A DNA stretch of 35,157 nucleotides, taken from Desulfobacterales bacterium HSG17. GTDB lineage: Bacteria > Desulfobacterota > Desulfobacteria > Desulfobacterales > Desulfococcaceae. This document shows positions 7,510-15,758 of this stretch, one piece after another; within the stretch, counting starts at the first letter, position 1, and every line of letters begins with the position of its first letter. The stretch spans positions 1 to 35,157 of the forward strand of contig JAUCGD010000016.1 of the NCBI GenBank assembly GCA_030377945.1, given 5' to 3'. The notes under the pieces were generated by a model. It was not told the origin of the DNA. It searched no databases and saw only the letters and a list, made by a program, of their open reading frames with translations. Both the position numbers and the translations under genes were made by a program.

Positions 7510-8670
7510 ATGCTTGAATTAGCCCTTAAGGGAGATAAAAAATATTTTGGCTGGTTGACAATTCTGGCCGGGATCATCGGAGTTGGTTTTTTAACCTATC
7601 TATATCAGTATGATCAGGGGTTGGGTGTGACCGGCATGAGTCGGGATGTGAGCTGGGGATTTTACATCGCCCAATTTACATTTCTAGTAGGTGTGGCCGC
7701 CAGCGCCGTAATGCTGGTATTGCCCTATTATTTGCACAACTATAAAGCCTTCGGCAAAATTACGGTTTTAGGTGAGTTCCTGGCCATTTCTTCGGTTTTA
7801 ATGTGCATGCTGTTTATTCTGGTGGATCTTGGTCAACCCATGCGTGTTTTAAACCCCATCCTGCATCCTTCACCCAATTCCATGCTTTTTTATGACATGA
7901 TTGTCCTTAGCGGATATTTGGGAATTAACCTGATCGTGGGGTGGAATGTATTGCAGGCCGAACGTAACGACGTTCCGCCGCCTATGTGGCTAAAACCCTT
8001 TATTTATCTGTCGATTCCATGGGCGGTCAGCATTCACACCGTAACCGCTTTTTTATACTGCGGACTACCCGGACGTCATTTTTGGCTCACAGCGATTCTG
8101 GCCCCTCGGTTTTTGGCTTCTGCTTTTGCTGCCGGTCCCAGTTTTCTGATTCTTCTTTGTATGTTGGTGCGGAAACTCACCAAGTTCGATCCAGGCAAAG
8201 AGCAAATTCAGATGCTCGCTAAGATCGTGACCTACGGAATTATTATTAATGTCTTTTTCTTTGCCTGCGAAGTCTTTGTTGCTTTTTATTCAAATATTCC
8301 CGATCACATGGATCATATCAAGTATTTGTTTGTCGGGTTACACGGACATGGGGCTTATGTCGGCTGGATGTGGACATCCATGATATTGATGCTGTCGGCC
8401 ATTGTGCTGCTTTTAATTCCAGCCTGCCGTCAAAATGAAAAGGTCCTTACGGTTACTTGTCTGATGGTTTTTTTCGGTACCTGGATTGATAAGGGGATGG
8501 GTATGATCTCGGGTGGTTTTGTTCCCAATCCCTTGCATGAAGTCAACGAATATATTCCGTCCATATGGGAAATCCTTATTACCCTTGGGGTGTACGCCAT
8601 TGGCTTTTTTGTACTGACGATTCTGTTCAAGATGGCTGTAGGGGTGAAAGAGGAAGCTGCAGGGCTGTAA
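7510..8670 (+). CDS. dsrP: DsrP, NrfD-like integral membrane subunit
   Basis: DsrP belongs to the NrfD/PsrC family of quinone-interacting membrane proteins and is the second quinone site of the DsrMKJOP complex, pairing with DsrO. The 386-residue protein contains about ten hydrophobic segments spread over its whole length, the size and layout expected for the family. The N-terminus GWLTILAGIIGVGFLTYLYQ and the motif SWGFYIAQF are typical. AGGTGG lies at 7501-7506, just before the ATG at 7510 and 10 bases from the dsrO stop. It is the last gene of the operon, which ends at the hairpin at 8742-8763. Confidence 0.93.
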   Translation: MLELALKGDKKYFGWLTILAGIIGVGFLTYLYQYDQGLGVTGMSRDVSWGFYIAQFTFLVGVAASAVMLVLPYYLHNYKAFGKITVLGEFLAISSVLMCMLFILVDLGQPMRVLNPILHPSPNSMLFYDMIVLSGYLGINLIVGWNVLQAERNDVPPPMWLKPFIYLSIPWAVSIHTVTAFLYCGLPGRHFWLTAILAPRFLASAFAAGPSFLILLCMLVRKLTKFDPGKEQIQMLAKIVTYGIIINVFFFACEVFVAFYSNIPDHMDHIKYLFVGLHGHGAYVGWMWTSMILMLSAIVLLLIPACRQNEKVLTVTCLMVFFGTWIDKGMGMISGGFVPNPLHEVNEYIPSIWEILITLGVYAIGFFVLTILFKMAVGVKEEAAGL

Positions 8671-8741
8671 ATTGTCAGGCCAAGAATGGTATTTCCGTCT
8701 GGCCAAAAATAATATTGGAATAGAAATTTTCCGGATAATAA

Positions 8742-8770
8742 GGCGATCGCAAAAGCGATCGCCTTTTTTT
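8742..8770 (+). terminator. Rho-independent terminator of the dsr operon
   Basis: A perfect 9-base-pair stem GGCGATCGC/GCGATCGCC (8742-8750 and 8755-8763) encloses an AAAA loop and is followed by seven T residues. It lies 71 bases after the dsrP stop and before the next plus-strand gene. Confidence 0.9.
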
Positions 8771-8845
8771 ATGTTAACCGATCTGGTATGGGTCAACAGT
8801 TCAACATCGTATGTTTTTGTATCCAATCAATGCTGGGGTCAATAA

Positions 8846-10609
8846 ATGCTTTTTACGGTAACCCCCTTCAAAAAAAATATCATTTCCGGAATTTTATTAC
8901 TGGTCATAACGGGAGTGTTATATTTTCGCGTTATTGGTTATGATTTTGTGAATTTTGATGATGATTTATACGTAACCGACAATAATATTGTTCGAGCAGG
9001 GCTCACCTGGGATGGTGTGAAGTGGGCATTTGGTCTCTCAAAACAAGGCCTGTGGCAACCGCTTACATGGTTCTCTCATATGCTGGATTATCAGTTATGG
9101 GGGATGAATGCCGGTATGCATCATTTCACAAGTATTCTAATCCATGGATTGAATGCCGTCTTGCTGTTTATCTTACTACTAAAACTCTCCGGAAATTTTT
9201 TTAAATCCTTTATAATATCGACAGTATTTTCAATTCACCCATTAAATGTCGAATCAGTGGCCTGGATTTCAGAAAGGAAAAATGTACTATATGTTTTCTG
9301 GGCTTTCGTCTCCTTAAACTGTTATGTGGCATATGTATTGAGAGACAAGGCCCATGATTATATATTATCCCTTTTTTCATTTGCATTGGCATTAATGGCC
9401 AAACCACTAGTTGTAACCATTCCATTTGTAATGCTTTTATTGGATATTTGGCCATTGAAGCGCCTTGGTCGTCTTCCTTCCTGGTCACAATCCCATTTTG
9501 AAGCAGGGGCGTATGATATTCAAGGCGGTATTTCCGCTAAAACCATTTCTCTTTTGGTAATCGAAAAAATTCCTTTTTTTATATTCATGGGTATTTGCAT
9601 ATTTTTAACCATTGAATCCAGTATATTTGCTCATAATTTTTTGGAATTGGAATCTGTTCCTTTCTCATTAAGAATCCAAAACGCAATTGTGTCGGCGGCA
9701 ATTTATATTCAAAAAATTATAATCCCCATTGATTTGGCTATTTATCATCCTTTTCCAGAGAAAATAGTTTTTTGGCAAGTGAGTCTTGGTTTTTCCTTTT
9801 TACTCTTTATGACGGGTTTTTTTTTAAAACAATGTCGTTCGATGCCGGTGTTGCTAATCGGGTGGCTGTTTTTTTTAGGGACAATGATTCCAGTAAGTGG
9901 AATTATCCAGGGAGGACTTTGGCCTGCATGGGCGGATAGGTATGCGTACTTGCCTATGATTGGCATGCTAGTGGTATTAACATGGGGTGCAGAGGCCCTG
10001 TTTTCAATTTTTCGTTTTAAGCAGCAGTGTCTGTTTTTGCTAGTTTTAAGCTGTCTTATTCTATATTTCAATCTATCTTGGATTCAAATAGCAAAATGGC
10101 AAAGCAGTCGTACTTTGTTTTCTCATGCGCTTTCGATAATCGGCCCGAATCCGGTAGTGTTAATAAATTTAGGAGAGGCACTCAGGAGTGAAGGGGAATT
10201 TAAAAAAGCGGTGATTCAATTCGAGCATCTTTTGTCAATTGATCCTCAAAATGAGGCTGCATACAATAACCTAGCATGTGCCCAAATCTCCCTTAAAGAG
10301 TATGATAAAGCCCTCCGGAATTTGGAAAAAGCATTAGGTATCAAGAAAGATTATGCCGAAGCCAAAAACAATATGGGAATTGCTTTAGTCAGTATGGGGG
10401 ATTACGGAACGGCATTAAAAAGGTTTATTCAGGCCGTTAAAATCCAGCCTGATTATGGAGATGCCTATCGGAATATTGCACTATTGTTTTCACTTAGGCG
10501 AACTACAAGCGATTACGGAAAACTGTTATCCTATGCTCACTCGGAAGCCGATCAATGCCCGCAATTACAAACGTTACTCGAATCCATGGAAAACAAGCGG
10601 CGACAGTGA
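8846..10609 (+). CDS. Polytopic GT-C/TMTC-like membrane protein with C-terminal TPR repeats
   Basis: This 587-residue protein has an N-terminal half of many membrane spans and a soluble C-terminal TPR region (about residues 435-545, three repeats with the usual A-x-x-N/L and G/Y spacing). The first extramembrane loop carries an acidic motif (NFDDDLYVTDN, about residues 31-41). This resembles the catalytic acidic loop of PMT/GT-C glycosyltransferases and animal TMTC proteins, which use dolichol- or polyprenyl-linked sugars. Such proteins are often labelled only as TPR membrane proteins. A role in glycosylating exported proteins or polymers is a reasonable inference, but donor and target are unknown. 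It stands alone after the dsr terminator. Its stop lies 4 bases from the end of the next, convergent gene. Confidence 0.65.
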   Translation: MLFTVTPFKKNIISGILLLVITGVLYFRVIGYDFVNFDDDLYVTDNNIVRAGLTWDGVKWAFGLSKQGLWQPLTWFSHMLDYQLWGMNAGMHHFTSILIHGLNAVLLFILLLKLSGNFFKSFIISTVFSIHPLNVESVAWISERKNVLYVFWAFVSLNCYVAYVLRDKAHDYILSLFSFALALMAKPLVVTIPFVMLLLDIWPLKRLGRLPSWSQSHFEAGAYDIQGGISAKTISLLVIEKIPFFIFMGICIFLTIESSIFAHNFLELESVPFSLRIQNAIVSAAIYIQKIIIPIDLAIYHPFPEKIVFWQVSLGFSFLLFMTGFFLKQCRSMPVLLIGWLFFLGTMIPVSGIIQGGLWPAWADRYAYLPMIGMLVVLTWGAEALFSIFRFKQQCLFLLVLSCLILYFNLSWIQIAKWQSSRTLFSHALSIIGPNPVVLINLGEALRSEGEFKKAVIQFEHLLSIDPQNEAAYNNLACAQISLKEYDKALRNLEKALGIKKDYAEAKNNMGIALVSMGDYGTALKRFIQAVKIQPDYGDAYRNIALLFSLRRTTSDYGKLLSYAHSEADQCPQLQTLLESMENKRRQ

Positions 10610-10613
10610 TATT

Positions 10614-11486
10614 TTAGAACAATGTCGGCTTATTATTCGGAAATAATTCAACCATTAATGGGTATCGGGCATATTCTTCGGATGGGATGTCTATTCGGAG
10701 AGAACGGGCCGCACGATATTCACGAAGGCGGATTTTATAATTGAATTTTAACTGGTCGTACTGCTGTGTCAGGGCCGGTTCCTGCTTGGTGAGTCCCTCG
10801 TGATTTTCTTTGCAAAACAACAAGAATCCATCAAATACTTCTAAAAATGAGTTTGTGGCGGTTTTGTATTTATTAAATCGATCACTATTGTAAATTTTCA
10901 ATACGGCAAGGCAGGCCGGTGCACTTTGATTGCCGGCAAGGCTCGCTTCATCGCAATAAATTTTAAATTCATTTATGAGGCCATCAATTTCAATCATCGT
11001 GGATTGAGTGGCATCAACAAGTTCAAGGGCCTGGATAACTGACGAAATTTTTCCCAGGAATTTTCCTTTTTTCTCTAATTTATCAACCGAATGATTAATG
11101 TCATTGGATTTTTGCTCCACTGCGGCCACCGCCTGTTGGGGTGACAATCCGATTTGGGTGGCAACGGATTTTTGAGTGAAAAACCAGGTGGCAGCGCTGA
11201 TAACGATAAGGGTTATCAAACCAACTGAAACCCAAAGGACAGTATTTTTCTTAGGCTCTACCGGTGTGATCTCCTTAAACTTATTTGAAACGGTTTCAGG
11301 TTCCGGCTCCTGCGGTATTTCTGGATCCGGCTCGGGAGTTGGGGCAACTTTTGTTTTTAGTGCGGATAGGTCAAGCACATCCAGATCAAAACCACTTCCC
11401 CCCGTATTTTTTGGTTTTTCTTCGGTTTGGTTTAGACTATGCTCAGATTCTGGCTCTGTATTGTTTGGGATGTTGTTTTCAGGCAT
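10614..11486 (-). CDS. Single-pass membrane protein with Pro/Glu-rich cytoplasmic segment, unknown function
   Basis: I do not recognise the family. The 290-residue protein has a disordered acidic N-terminus rich in Pro and Glu (about residues 1-80), one membrane span at about 82-103, and a helical C-terminal domain that should be periplasmic. That domain contains three Cys, in segments such as IYCDEAS, PACLAVL and LFCKEN, two of which could form a disulfide. AGGAC lies six bases upstream of the ATG. The gene is convergent with the TPR membrane protein, with only 4 bases between the stop codons. The proximal minus-strand neighbour upstream is another exported protein of unknown function, so the pair may act together in the envelope. 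Confidence 0.6.
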   Translation of the reverse strand: MPENNIPNNTEPESEHSLNQTEEKPKNTGGSGFDLDVLDLSALKTKVAPTPEPDPEIPQEPEPETVSNKFKEITPVEPKKNTVLWVSVGLITLIVISAATWFFTQKSVATQIGLSPQQAVAAVEQKSNDINHSVDKLEKKGKFLGKISSVIQALELVDATQSTMIEIDGLINEFKIYCDEASLAGNQSAPACLAVLKIYNSDRFNKYKTATNSFLEVFDGFLLFCKENHEGLTKQEPALTQQYDQLKFNYKIRLREYRAARSLRIDIPSEEYARYPLMVELFPNNKPTLF

Positions 11487-11635
11487 TTAGTGTCCTAATT
11501 GGAAGACGTGAAAGTGATTGTATGGAAAATTAATTTTTAACGTACAAATGTAGTCGACTCTATATACAGGGTCAATACTTAAAATTAGTATTCCAAGCTT
11601 ATAATCTGTTTTTAATACATAACGGCATTTTTAAA

Positions 11636-12538
11636 CTATTCGGCTTTTGCCTTTAAGATTTTAAATCCCCCCCACTCATATGTTCCGCCGTTATTGACGA
11701 TTGCAAGGCCTGAAAATTCATCCCACCAGAAAACTTCAAAGGTGGATAACACATTTATCCCGTCAATATTTACCTGCATGGCACCGGTTGCGGTTCGGAG
11801 CCATTGGATTTTATGCTCCGTTGCATCTTCAAGCACCGGGTATTGAGTGGCACCTTCAATAATATACTGCTTTCCATCTCGGTCTCGGATGATTTGAACC
11901 GGGCGTTCACTCGAGGCTGCGGCATGATATCTAAGCCGGTATCTGGGTGTGAGATCACTACCACCGAGGAGAATTATTTCCATATGCCCCCACTCTGATT
12001 TTGAAGTTAATGTAAATTCCAAATCAAAATCAGGTGAAAAAGGGGTTTGTGTGTATATCAGAGCAGATTGTTGCTCAACAGGCGCCGGGGTGGTTGATTC
12101 TTTCGGAGCAGGACCGAAAAGCCCGTCTAAAAGCAGACCAACAGCTTCTTCCTCTAAGCTTTTTTCTGGGGCAGGTTTTTCGCTTTGTGGTGGTGCGCTT
12201 TGGATCGTATTTGTGAGATGGCCCGCGGGTGAAATGGAAAAATCTCCCGATCGAACATCCCATTGCGGATTTTTTGAATAATTTCCATCCTGAAAAGAAT
12301 CCTGGAAGAAAATTTCACGTAATTTGGCTTGGTACTTTAAAACCAGATCTCGCAACTCATTTAAAAAAGTCGGGTGCGCGACCATGCGTTGATCGGCATT
12401 TTTAATTTTTTGCTCTAAGTCTGCAATTAGTGCTTTCAGATTATCCTGGGCAGTCGCCTCCTCACCAGCCTGGGCAGGGGAGGAAATAAACATCATACAT
12501 AAAATGGCCGGAATGACGAGAAAATGTTTTATTGTCAT
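11636..12538 (-). CDS. Exported protein with concanavalin/laminin-G-like domain
   Basis: This 300-residue product begins with a clear signal peptide ending in PAQA-GEE. A short coiled-coil region (about residues 30-95) follows, then a beta-rich domain to the C-terminus. Segments such as FFQDSFQDGNYSKNPQWDV, the later L-x-Y-x-F-x-L pattern and the ending TYEWGGFKI look like the concanavalin-A-like jelly roll of LamG or DUF1080 domains, which often bind sugars. No catalytic residues can be assigned. The call to this fold is made by eye only. It is transcribed away from the TPR/ECF operon, sharing the 203-base divergent intergenic region. Confidence 0.55.
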   Translation of the reverse strand: MTIKHFLVIPAILCMMFISSPAQAGEEATAQDNLKALIADLEQKIKNADQRMVAHPTFLNELRDLVLKYQAKLREIFFQDSFQDGNYSKNPQWDVRSGDFSISPAGHLTNTIQSAPPQSEKPAPEKSLEEEAVGLLLDGLFGPAPKESTTPAPVEQQSALIYTQTPFSPDFDLEFTLTSKSEWGHMEIILLGGSDLTPRYRLRYHAAASSERPVQIIRDRDGKQYIIEGATQYPVLEDATEHKIQWLRTATGAMQVNIDGINVLSTFEVFWWDEFSGLAIVNNGGTYEWGGFKILKAKAE

Positions 12539-12741
12539 TGTTCAACTCCAACGTCAAAATTATAATTTATTGAAAGAAATAGAAAATAGCATAGAATGCG
12601 GACAAGGGCAAAAAACAAAATTGTGAGCTGCTGCAAAAAAAAACCATGTCAGTTTTATGTGACTATTTTCAGTGAAAAAACGTATATATATTGTTAGGCT
12701 TTATGCAAATCAAAAGCAGATTCCTTTGAAAGGTTTTCATT
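12539..12741. promoter_or_regulatory. Divergent intergenic region between exported protein and ECF operon
   Basis: This 203-base AT-rich region must hold the promoters for the minus-strand exported protein and the plus-strand ECF operon. An ECF sigma factor usually reads its own promoter, so a matching -35/-10 pair is expected here. I could not pick one out with confidence. AAAGG at about 12728-12732 is the likely ribosome site for the downstream gene. Confidence 0.35.
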
Positions 12742-13737
12742 ATGAAGCGGATTGATATTGGCGTTAGGCCGATTTTGTTTTTTCTACTTATCGTTGTCCT
12801 GATCGCTTTATCTGCATGCAGAGTTCAAAATGTAATTACCGGACAATATTATTTGGATACAGAAAATTATAAGGAAGGTATTCCTAAATTTGAATCCATT
12901 GTGGCCCAAAGCCCGGAGAGCGCTAAGGCACGATACTTTTTAGCTCGTTTTTATTTGGGCGACAACCTCCCGGAAAAGGCATTGCCGCATTTTGAGAAAG
13001 CCGTTGCCCTGTCTCCCGGTGAAACAGATTATCATTTTTGGCTGGGTATCGCCCAAGGGGCCCTCAAACAATTGGGTGCAGAGCGAAAGTCCTATCAAAA
13101 GGCCCTTGCCATTTCACCCAAACACGTTGGTGCACTTGCCTATTTGGGACACAGTTATTTACAGGAGGGCGATTTTAAAAATGCATTGGTGCAGTATGAT
13201 AAAGCGCTGAAAGGGTATCCCTTTTATGCCCAGGTTCTTTATAACCGAGCTCTCGCCTATGAAAAGATTGGACAGATTGCAAAGGCAATCAAGGCCTATG
13301 AAGCGTATTTGAAACTTTATAAGAGCGGTTCAAATGCGCGGCGGGCAACCTGGAATCTGAATCGCAAGGGAAATTTTAACTATCGCAATTTTTTAATCGG
13401 AAAAAGAACCATTACCATCGAGTCGATTGCTTTCAAGCCTGAAACAGACGTGCTGACCGATGATGCCAAGGACTCATTGGAATTTTTAGGACATCTGATG
13501 AAAAAAGGAAAAAATCTGACTCTTCAGGTAATTCTTTATCATAAAGACAATAAGGCGTTGGCCAAGAAACGGGCTCTTGCCATTAAGAAACATGTTGTTG
13601 AATTTACAACCGGCCTGACCGGTGACCGGGTTGGGATCAGCTGGTTTGATCAGCCTGAGGCTATGCGGGTGGATGGAAAGAAATTTTATCTGGATGAGTC
13701 TGTAAAGTTTTTTACGACAAGTAAAGATGTGGTCTAA
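12742..13737 (+). CDS. TPR lipoprotein with degenerate OmpA-like C-terminal domain
   Basis: The 331-residue protein has a lipoprotein signal with lipobox LSAC (Cys at about residue 26), so it should be anchored in the membrane facing the periplasm. About four TPR repeats occupy residues 35-195, followed by a linker with NRKGNFNYRNF. A C-terminal domain (about 225-331) follows that resembles the OmpA/MotB peptidoglycan-binding fold: I-x-F-x-x-x-x-x-x-L, then a K-K-R-A-L-A-I helix. The usual D-x-x-G-x-x-x-x-N pattern is weak, so peptidoglycan binding is doubtful. It heads the operon with the ECF sigma factor 14 bases downstream. A clear paralog is encoded at 15759-16784 in the same operon. Confidence 0.7.
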   Translation: MKRIDIGVRPILFFLLIVVLIALSACRVQNVITGQYYLDTENYKEGIPKFESIVAQSPESAKARYFLARFYLGDNLPEKALPHFEKAVALSPGETDYHFWLGIAQGALKQLGAERKSYQKALAISPKHVGALAYLGHSYLQEGDFKNALVQYDKALKGYPFYAQVLYNRALAYEKIGQIAKAIKAYEAYLKLYKSGSNARRATWNLNRKGNFNYRNFLIGKRTITIESIAFKPETDVLTDDAKDSLEFLGHLMKKGKNLTLQVILYHKDNKALAKKRALAIKKHVVEFTTGLTGDRVGISWFDQPEAMRVDGKKFYLDESVKFFTTSKDVV

Positions 13738-13751
13738 TCGTAAAAGAATAT

Positions 13752-14375
13752 TTGGGCATTTTGCGTATACATGGTAAAAATAAACAAACACCTGCGAACC
13801 CTTTGAGTGCATTGTCACCTGAGGATGAAAAATGCATAAAGGCTTGCCTAAATGGTTCTCCTGAAGCTTTTGGAGAAATTGTTGAAAGATATGAAAAACA
13901 AATTTTTAATTTAATGATTCGGTCAACTTTAAATTATGAAACAGCCGAAGATTTAACACAGGATGCATTTTTACGAGCGTTTCAGAAATTAAAAAAATTT
14001 GACATGCGAAAAAAATTTTTACCATGGTTATATCAGATCAGTATAAATGTGGCGCGTGACCATTTTCGTCGTCGTAAAATCGAATTTGGTCTATTTCGGA
14101 AAATATTTCAGGGCAATGAAGAGTTTGGTCTTACGGCGGATTTACCAAACACGGCGATTGACGCTTTTGAAGATCAGGCGGAGATGATGAGGATTTTGGG
14201 TCAAATGCCCATCATTCATCGCGAAGCCCTGCTTTTACATTACCGCGACGGTTATACAATGAAAGAAGTGTCCGATTTTTTAGGAATTTCAGAAAGTGGT
14301 GTGAAGATGAGGATTAAAAGAGGCCTTGCGAAAATCAGAGGTCAAATGGAGGGTCTGGCAAATGGCCACGAATAA
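13752..14375 (+). CDS. ECF-family RNA polymerase sigma factor
   Basis: This sigma-70 family protein of about 207 residues has only regions 2 and 4, as expected of extracytoplasmic-function sigma factors. Region 2 shows the YETAEDLTQDAFLRAF core recognition helix and the promoter-melting motif W-L-Y-Q-I-x-x-N-x-A-x-D-x-x-R. Region 4 shows HREALLLHYRDGYTMKEVSDFLGISE followed by VKMRIKRGLAKI, a helix-turn-helix for the -35 box. No ATG fits the N-terminus. The frame opens with TTG at 13752, and other TTG codons slightly downstream are possible, so the start is uncertain. The end overlaps the next gene by 14 bases. That gene encodes a membrane protein that is the likely anti-sigma factor. Confidence 0.9.
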   Translation: MGILRIHGKNKQTPANPLSALSPEDEKCIKACLNGSPEAFGEIVERYEKQIFNLMIRSTLNYETAEDLTQDAFLRAFQKLKKFDMRKKFLPWLYQISINVARDHFRRRKIEFGLFRKIFQGNEEFGLTADLPNTAIDAFEDQAEMMRILGQMPIIHREALLLHYRDGYTMKEVSDFLGISESGVKMRIKRGLAKIRGQMEGLANGHE

Positions 14376-14958
14376 ATCACAAAGGCAGGATATGAGTGAT
14401 GACCGGAAAATACGGGATTTTATTGCTCAGATTCCGGAAATCGAACAACAAAGGAGTCTGAAAAAAGCGATTCTACATACGATTCGGGCAGAAAAACCAC
14501 CAAATGAATGGTTTCGGCGATTTTCGGATTTTGGCGTGGCATTGAAAACCATGCCGTTTGTACCGAATCGGGTGGCATTTGCCATAATAATGGTTTTCGC
14601 CATTTGTGCCGTCACAATCGTGCGATTGAATCTATTACCGGGAAATCAGTCAACCGGTGTTGCTCAAATGGTCGAGATCAATTTTACTTTTCAAAATGAG
14701 GAAGCCTCCAGGGTGAGCGTCGTGGGAACTTTTAATCAATGGAATTCAGAAAAGAGCCCAATGATATATGATGAATTGCAAAAAAGCTGGATGCTGCGAC
14801 TGAAAGTTCCACCGGGCCGATATGAGTATGGCTACCTGATTGACGGTCAAAGGGTAATGCTAGACCCTAATGCACCCTTTATCAAAGATGATGGTTGGGG
14901 ATCACAAAATTCGCTTATTATTGCTGATGACATACTTGCTACATACCAAATTTTATAA
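14362..14958 (+). CDS. Candidate membrane anti-sigma factor with periplasmic CBM48/AMPK-beta-like domain
   Basis: This 198-residue protein has a short helical cytoplasmic N-terminus (1-70), one membrane span (about 71-92) and a periplasmic domain (about 103-190). That domain resembles the isoamylase-N / AMPK-beta glycogen-binding fold: VSVVGTFNQWN, then PPGRYEYGYLIDG and LDPNAPF. Its position, overlapping the ECF gene, and its topology suggest an anti-sigma factor whose outer domain senses a signal. The N-terminus lacks the zinc-binding H-x3-C-x2-C motif common in such proteins. In AMPK-beta, sugar contact uses two Trp and a Lys. Only the first Trp (FNQW, residue 127) is kept here, while the Lys is Gly157 and the second Trp is absent. 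GGAGGG before the ATG at 14362 supports this start. Confidence 0.65.
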   Translation: MATNKSQRQDMSDDRKIRDFIAQIPEIEQQRSLKKAILHTIRAEKPPNEWFRRFSDFGVALKTMPFVPNRVAFAIIMVFAICAVTIVRLNLLPGNQSTGVAQMVEINFTFQNEEASRVSVVGTFNQWNSEKSPMIYDELQKSWMLRLKVPPGRYEYGYLIDGQRVMLDPNAPFIKDDGWGSQNSLIIADDILATYQIL

Positions 14959-15727
14959 GCTGTTTTTGAAGTTCGGACTGCTTGGGTGGATGACTGTTGT
15001 TTTGTCCGTCAGTGGCATTTGTGGTGATATTGAGATTCGGAATTACGTTCAAGGCGAATACCAGGCGGCTTTAAATTCCGGTTTGGATGAAAATATGCTC
15101 TCAGCGATTCTCGGCCAGGCCATTGGAAATGGTTTTTCAAAAGAAGACGTAAATTCAATATTGAAGGGACTGACCTTTCTAAAGACCAGGAATTTGGATT
15201 ACAGTTCGTACCTGCTGAATAAACTTAAAGAGGCATATGTTAAAAACATATCGCCGGAGCAGTTCATTCTTGTTTTTTCAAAGATGCAGGAGAATATTGC
15301 TGTTGTTCAAAACGTTAAAAATGTTCTGGACGGTCGTCAGGAAGAATTAACGACCAAAGAACAAAATCAAATGCTTTCAATTTTGGCGCTTGGTATCTCT
15401 CAAAGGGAACTTTTAGCATTTGTCCATCAATATGAACGTTTTTTGGCACCTGAACTCTTTCAGGCCCTGGAGCATAAAGCTCTCTTGCGCCAGACCGGTT
15501 TGTCCGAAAAATGGATTGAAGAGATCATTCGTGTAGGGCTTGAAAAAAAAAGAATCGGGGATGAATGGGTTTCATTGTCGACAATTGTTAAATATGCACG
15601 CAAACGTAACATCGACGATGATGATATCGCTCAATGTATCATTGATGCCATGCTTGAAGATAAACCACTGAAAAGTATATTGGAAAAATTGGGTTTTACT
15701 TCTCGCAGTCTTACCAAAACACCTTAA
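14927..15727 (+). CDS. Exported helical protein of unknown family in the ECF operon
   Basis: I do not recognise this family. A hydrophobic N-terminal stretch (about residues 8-33, ending near SGICGD) looks like a signal peptide or anchor. The rest is predicted to be almost wholly helical, with short repeated units such as LDENMLSAILGQAIGNG and FSKEDVNSILKGL that suggest an alpha-solenoid or helical bundle. It overlaps the preceding anti-sigma candidate by 32 bases if it begins at ATG 14927. A second ATG at 14990 would remove the overlap but lacks a well-placed ribosome site, so the start is uncertain. Its place in the middle of the operon points to an envelope role linked with the sigma/anti-sigma pair. 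Confidence 0.6.
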   Translation: MTYLLHTKFYKLFLKFGLLGWMTVVLSVSGICGDIEIRNYVQGEYQAALNSGLDENMLSAILGQAIGNGFSKEDVNSILKGLTFLKTRNLDYSSYLLNKLKEAYVKNISPEQFILVFSKMQENIAVVQNVKNVLDGRQEELTTKEQNQMLSILALGISQRELLAFVHQYERFLAPELFQALEHKALLRQTGLSEKWIEEIIRVGLEKKRIGDEWVSLSTIVKYARKRNIDDDDIAQCIIDAMLEDKPLKSILEKLGFTSRSLTKTP

Positions 15728-15758
15728 TAAGGAATTCAAACGGATTCTTGTGACTATA

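Noticed and set aside
8742..8763. GCGATCGC palindromes as cyanobacterial-type HIP1 elements
   Set aside because: The two copies are the two arms of a single terminator stem, and the surrounding genes are those of a sulfate reducer.
8413..8826. Minus-strand open frame overlapping the end of dsrP
   Set aside because: It crosses the dsr operon terminator and is antisense to dsrP, with no protein-like features.
11565..11605. Hairpin AATACT/AGTATT as a terminator of the minus-strand exported protein
   Set aside because: The stem has only six AT-rich pairs and is not followed by a T run on either strand.
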